The notes under the pieces were generated by a model. That model searched no databases. It was not told the origin of the DNA and saw nothing but the letters and a program-made list of their open reading frames with translations. A stretch of 64,000 nucleotides of DNA from NCBI GenBank assembly GCA_017979445.1, contig CM030714.1:744001-808000 (forward strand), read 5' to 3'. The translations under genes were made by a program, and so were the position numbers. Numbering within the stretch: the stretch's first letter is position 1; each line of letters opens with the position of its first letter. Source of the stretch: Akebia trifoliata (taxonomy: Eukaryota; Streptophyta; Magnoliopsida; Ranunculales; Lardizabalaceae). This document shows positions 60,801 to 64,000 of the stretch, piece after piece.

Positions 60801-62720
60801 CTAAGGGATTTCAAGCCCATTATCTTGGTTGGTTATGTCTATAAAATCATTTCAAAGGTGTTAACAGAAAGATTGAAAGTCATTATGAATAATTTAATTG
60901 AGTTCGAACAAGAAGCTTTCATTAAGGGGAGGCAAATTTTAGATGGTGTAATTATCAAAAAAAAAAAAAAAAATTTAGATGGTATGTTGATAGCAAATGA
61001 ATGTTTGGACTCAAGAGTTAAAGGTAAAAAGGTTGGATTGGTGGAAAAAATTGATTTACAAAAGGCCTATGATCACATTAGTTGGGATTTATTGGAGTAT
61101 ACGATGGGTAGGATGCGATTTGGGTCTAAATGGATAGCTTGGATCATGAAGTGCATTTCTATGGCCTCCTTTTCAATTCTAGTCAATGGTAGTCCAACAG
61201 GTTTCTTTAGAGGTTTGAGGGGTTAGAGACAGGGTAATCCCTTATCCCCGTTCTTATTTCTTATATTGGCTAAGGCCTTGGGTAATCTCTTTAAAAGAGC
61301 GGTTGATTTAAGGAAATTAGCAGGCTTCAAGGTGAATAATGTAAGACTCCTAGTTTCTCACCTCCAATTTGCATATAACACTTTGATGTTTTTGGACCAT
61401 TCTAAAGAGCAAGTGAGAATCCTCTGAGTTTTACTTTGTTGTTATGAGGCAATTTCAAGTTTGCACATTAATTTGTAGAAAAGCAAGTTGTTTGGGGTGG
61501 GAAATGTGAATGGGTCTTCCTATTTTGGCAACTACTTTGGGTTGTTCTTGTGGCACTCTCCTTTCGTCTTAATTGGGATTACCTTTAGGAAGCTCCTTAC
61601 AATCTCCTTACAATAGTAAGAGAATTTGGGAGGGGGTTATAAAGAGGATGGAAAAGAAGCTAAGCATTTAGAAGGCAAGATACCTTTCTGAAGGAAGGAA
61701 GGTAACCTTAATCAAAAGCACTCTAAACAATATTTTGATCTACTTCCTTTCACTCTTTTCTTTTCCTAACTTTGTGGAGATCAAATTGGAACATTAAATG
61801 AAGAATTTTTTGTGGAATGACAAGAACGGGGGTAGGAAATACCACTTGGTCAATTGGAAGTTGATTTGTACTCCTAAGAAAACAGAGGTTTGGTAAATAG
61901 GGATCTTAGGGTTACTAATAGGGCTTTTTTAGGTGAGTGGTTATGGAGGTTTGGGGAGCAGAAAAGCAGTTTGTGGAGGAGAGTTATTAAGTCCAAGTAT
62001 GGGGAGAAGAGGTTTGGGTGGTATAGTGGTGAGGCAACAGGCACGTACAATTGTAGTGTGTGGAAAGGGATTCCCAAGGTTGCGAATCAGTTTGATAGAG
62101 GGATCATTTACAAGGTATACTTAAGGGACAGGATCAAGTTTTGGGAGGTAGTTGGTGTGGAAATTCATCTATGTCTACTCAATATCCTTCCTTGTACGCT
62201 TGTTCATTGAAAAAGAATTGCTCAGTTGAGCAATATCTGATTCGCAATGATAGCATCACTTCTTGGGGTCTGGGCTTTAGAAGGAATTTCAATGACTGGG
62301 AGATAACTGAGGTAACATCTCTCCTTGATCTTTTGAATTATGTTCAATTCAGGGTGAATGATCAGGATAGGAGGGAATGGAATTTGGTTAAGGAGATGAG
62401 ATTTTCAATTAGTTTCTTCTATAATTTTCTTTTTCCACCGCTTGAGAATTTTATCTCGGCATCCGTCATTTGACTAGTATCCCTTCCAAGGTTTCTTTCT
62501 TTGGTTGGCTAGCTTCCCTAGGAAAGATTCTTACCTTGGATAACTTGATTAAGCGTGGTTGGATCATTCCTAATTTCTGTCCTCTTTTATTTGAGGGATG
62601 AGGAATCTGCTACCCACACCCTTATCCATTGTTCTTTTTTCTAAGGTATTAGGTCAAATTTCTTTTCCTGTTTCGTTTGGATTGGGTCTTTCCATTTGAC
62701 TTCTTCTCGTCCTAGAACTC
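57850..62720 (+). mobile_element. Near full-length but inactive L1-like LINE in STP intron 2
   Basis: Domains in order: an ORF1 part resembling the DUF4283-type domain (WVHIIGLPFHLWGKFAFKKIG, near 57950-58010), an ORF1 tail to about 59470, an apurinic endonuclease (FRILSWNVRGLG at 59466 onward, GGDFNVIRFSHEKNWDNH near 59877-59926), reverse transcriptase (FKPIILVGYVYKIISKVL, EFEQEAFIKGRQILDGV, KIDLQKAYDHISWDLLE, 60740-61430) and an RT-associated zinc-binding region (62140-62700). Many stops and frameshifts show it is dead. A poly-A run of 15 bases interrupts the RT region at 60958-60972. No clear poly-A tail or target-site duplication is visible at the 3' end. It is antisense to the STP gene. 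Confidence 0.85.
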
Positions 62721-63548
62721 AACAAGTTGGTTTTGACAAAGGTTTAGGAGCCCAAGGAGTTCCCACCCTTTTCTTCCATGTGGAAGCTATTGTTTCATGT
62801 AACTATATATGTGCAAGTGCCACACCATGGAAGTTCAGATGAGGCAATGGGACAGGGTTCACAGAGAACTGAAGATTACTAAACTAAATGACAAAAGCAA
62901 GCATAACATTAAACTCCGAAACAAATAAATAAATAAAAGAAATAAAAATAAAAGATCAAAAGGACTAATTGATTTGAAAATAGATAGTTCACCTGATCCG
63001 TCAATCCAAATGCCATACCAATCGAAAAACGACCGCCGAGAAGCATTTTGCGATTCATGGCAGCAGCACTGATTAGTGCACCAATTAAAAAGATGAGACC
63101 ACTGATGAACCTCGCAATCCGTCGGAGAAACGTACCAAAAGGTGAAGCGATCAGAGCCCCAACGAACAGACAACATGTAAAATTAATTATTTCATCATTA
63201 GCAAAACGGAAGTCACAGGACTGATTCACCGATTCGTCACCTATCACTACAGAGTAGTAACAAGGGAAGAACTTCTTCAGGAAAGGATTCATACACAAAA
63301 CTCCACCTACAATAAACATTCATCAAATTTCACCATAACAACAAAAAAAATAAAACTTTTTTTTTCCAAGATTTCGTGATTCTTATATTCTTACCAGATA
63401 GACCGATATCAAAACCGTATATAAAACCACCCCATGAAGCAGCGATGCAAGAAAAGAAGTCGCACCAAATCTTTTTCATGTCAGATTTCTTACCAGCCAT
63501 TGAAGCACCACTGCTTCCCTTCTCTCCATCAGCAGAGGCGTCCACCAT

Positions 63549-64000
63549 TCAAATTCAGACTTCAGATCTGTGAAACATGCTTGTTAAATTTCAGATTTCA
63601 GAATAAGAAGTTGATTTCAGCGAAAAAAATTCAGCGATAGAGAGTCGCTGGAGGGTAGTTCTGAATTCTAAAAAATTTATTTTTACCTAAAATATCCTCG
63701 TAAAAAACCCTTACCTCCTCTCTCTTCTTCATCTCCTTCCTCTCCAACTCAGCTGTCAAGATAACAATACTTGACTGGTTTTATTGAAATTTCGGGATTA
63801 AGGTTTGTGGGTCATATCACTCCGATCGGATTCTAGATAAAACCACTGTAGAAAGAGAAACCCAGGTCAGATTTCTAGGTTTAAAATCTAGGATTCTCTC
63901 TTATAGTTAGATAACCTAAAATTTCAGTTCTTTGGAATCAAAGTGAGAACTAAAGAAGAAAGACTATCAGAACAACTGATTTCTTCACAAACACAGGTAA
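63549..64000. other. 5' flank of the STP locus
   Basis: About 450 bases upstream (on the minus strand) of the STP start codon. CT/GA-rich leader-like sequence lies at 63710-63750. I see no second gene within the window here, and no clear TATA box. Confidence 0.4.

Larger units (their letters stand above)
55356..63548 (-). pseudogene. STP/monosaccharide-transporter-type sugar transporter, degenerate
   Basis: Exons in transcript order: 63548-63395, 63306-62993, about 56410-55814 (or from about 56450), 55712-55356. It belongs to the major facilitator superfamily, STP H+/hexose symporters: GFIYGFDIGLSGG, NPFLKKFFP, WGWRLSMAISAVPGG, YSPILFRTLGFGN, AGFAWSWGPVGW and VPETEG are recognisable, and hydrophobic segments appear in the usual order. 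Evidence of decay: the expected VPLYLSEMAPYKYRG segment is present at 56411-56450 but carries a one-base insertion and two stops (reads LSKMSLY-stop-CCG). GRKP-type loop motifs are replaced (LRRIARF; DKKGMKR), and PSEIFPLEIRS is unrecognisable. If the TAG at 56413-56411 serves as the splice acceptor, a 473-aa product missing about 13 residues is possible; STPs are usually about 510-520 aa. The 6.6-kb intron 2 is filled with retroelements. Confidence 0.75.

Noticed and set aside
60738..61226. 162-codon reverse-transcriptase frame as a functional gene
   Set aside because: It is an internal piece of a LINE with stops on both sides and a poly-A interruption; it is not a host gene.

Overview
This is nuclear DNA of a flowering plant, most likely a dicot. 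Seven intron-rich genes, all with plant-type orthologues, sit in AT-rich DNA with long introns, microsatellites, MITEs, tRNA-derived SINEs and decayed LINE and Ty3/gypsy copies. There are no operons, and neighbours do not look functionally linked. I cannot name the species. Gene models were built by hand from splice sites, reading-frame continuity and remembered family alignments; none was tested against transcripts.

Layout. 1-4786: intergenic, with a 34-bp tandem repeat and two MITEs embedded in (TA)n. 4787-10964 (+): PP4/PPX protein phosphatase catalytic subunit, 8 exons, 305 aa. 13690-16379 (+): IQD-family calmodulin-binding protein, 6 exons, 397 aa. 17193-22406 (-): membrane-anchored endo-beta-1,4-mannanase of the MAN6 type, 5 exons, 443 aa. 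24044-33459 (-): TRAPPC11, the foie-gras/gryzun subunit of the TRAPP tethering complex, 9 exons, about 1190 aa, with LINE debris in its introns. 33460-37707: intergenic, with a possible 1.7-kb solo LTR. 37708-41232 (+): short tRNase Z with a plastid-type N-terminal extension (TRZ2-like), 8 exons, 362 aa. 41233-44975: intergenic, with a hAT-like MITE, a fold-back element and a 207-bp tandem duplication next to a TATA box. 44976-52169 (+): PHD-finger plus BAH-like chromatin protein, 6 exons, 807 aa, preceded by a 60-codon uORF. 55356-63548 (-): an STP-type sugar transporter that looks decayed, its 6.6-kb second intron filled by a gypsy remnant and a nearly full-length but stop-riddled LINE.

The genes are ordinary housekeeping or cell-biology functions: phosphatase signalling, calmodulin scaffolding, wall mannan hydrolysis, Golgi/ER trafficking, tRNA 3' processing, chromatin reading and sugar transport. 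The most unusual observations are four GC-AG introns among about 39, a (TA)n-embedded MITE group with shared termini and hairpin cores, and the decay of the STP gene, in which a premature TAG could act as a 3' splice site. I found no evidence for a novel multi-gene system.
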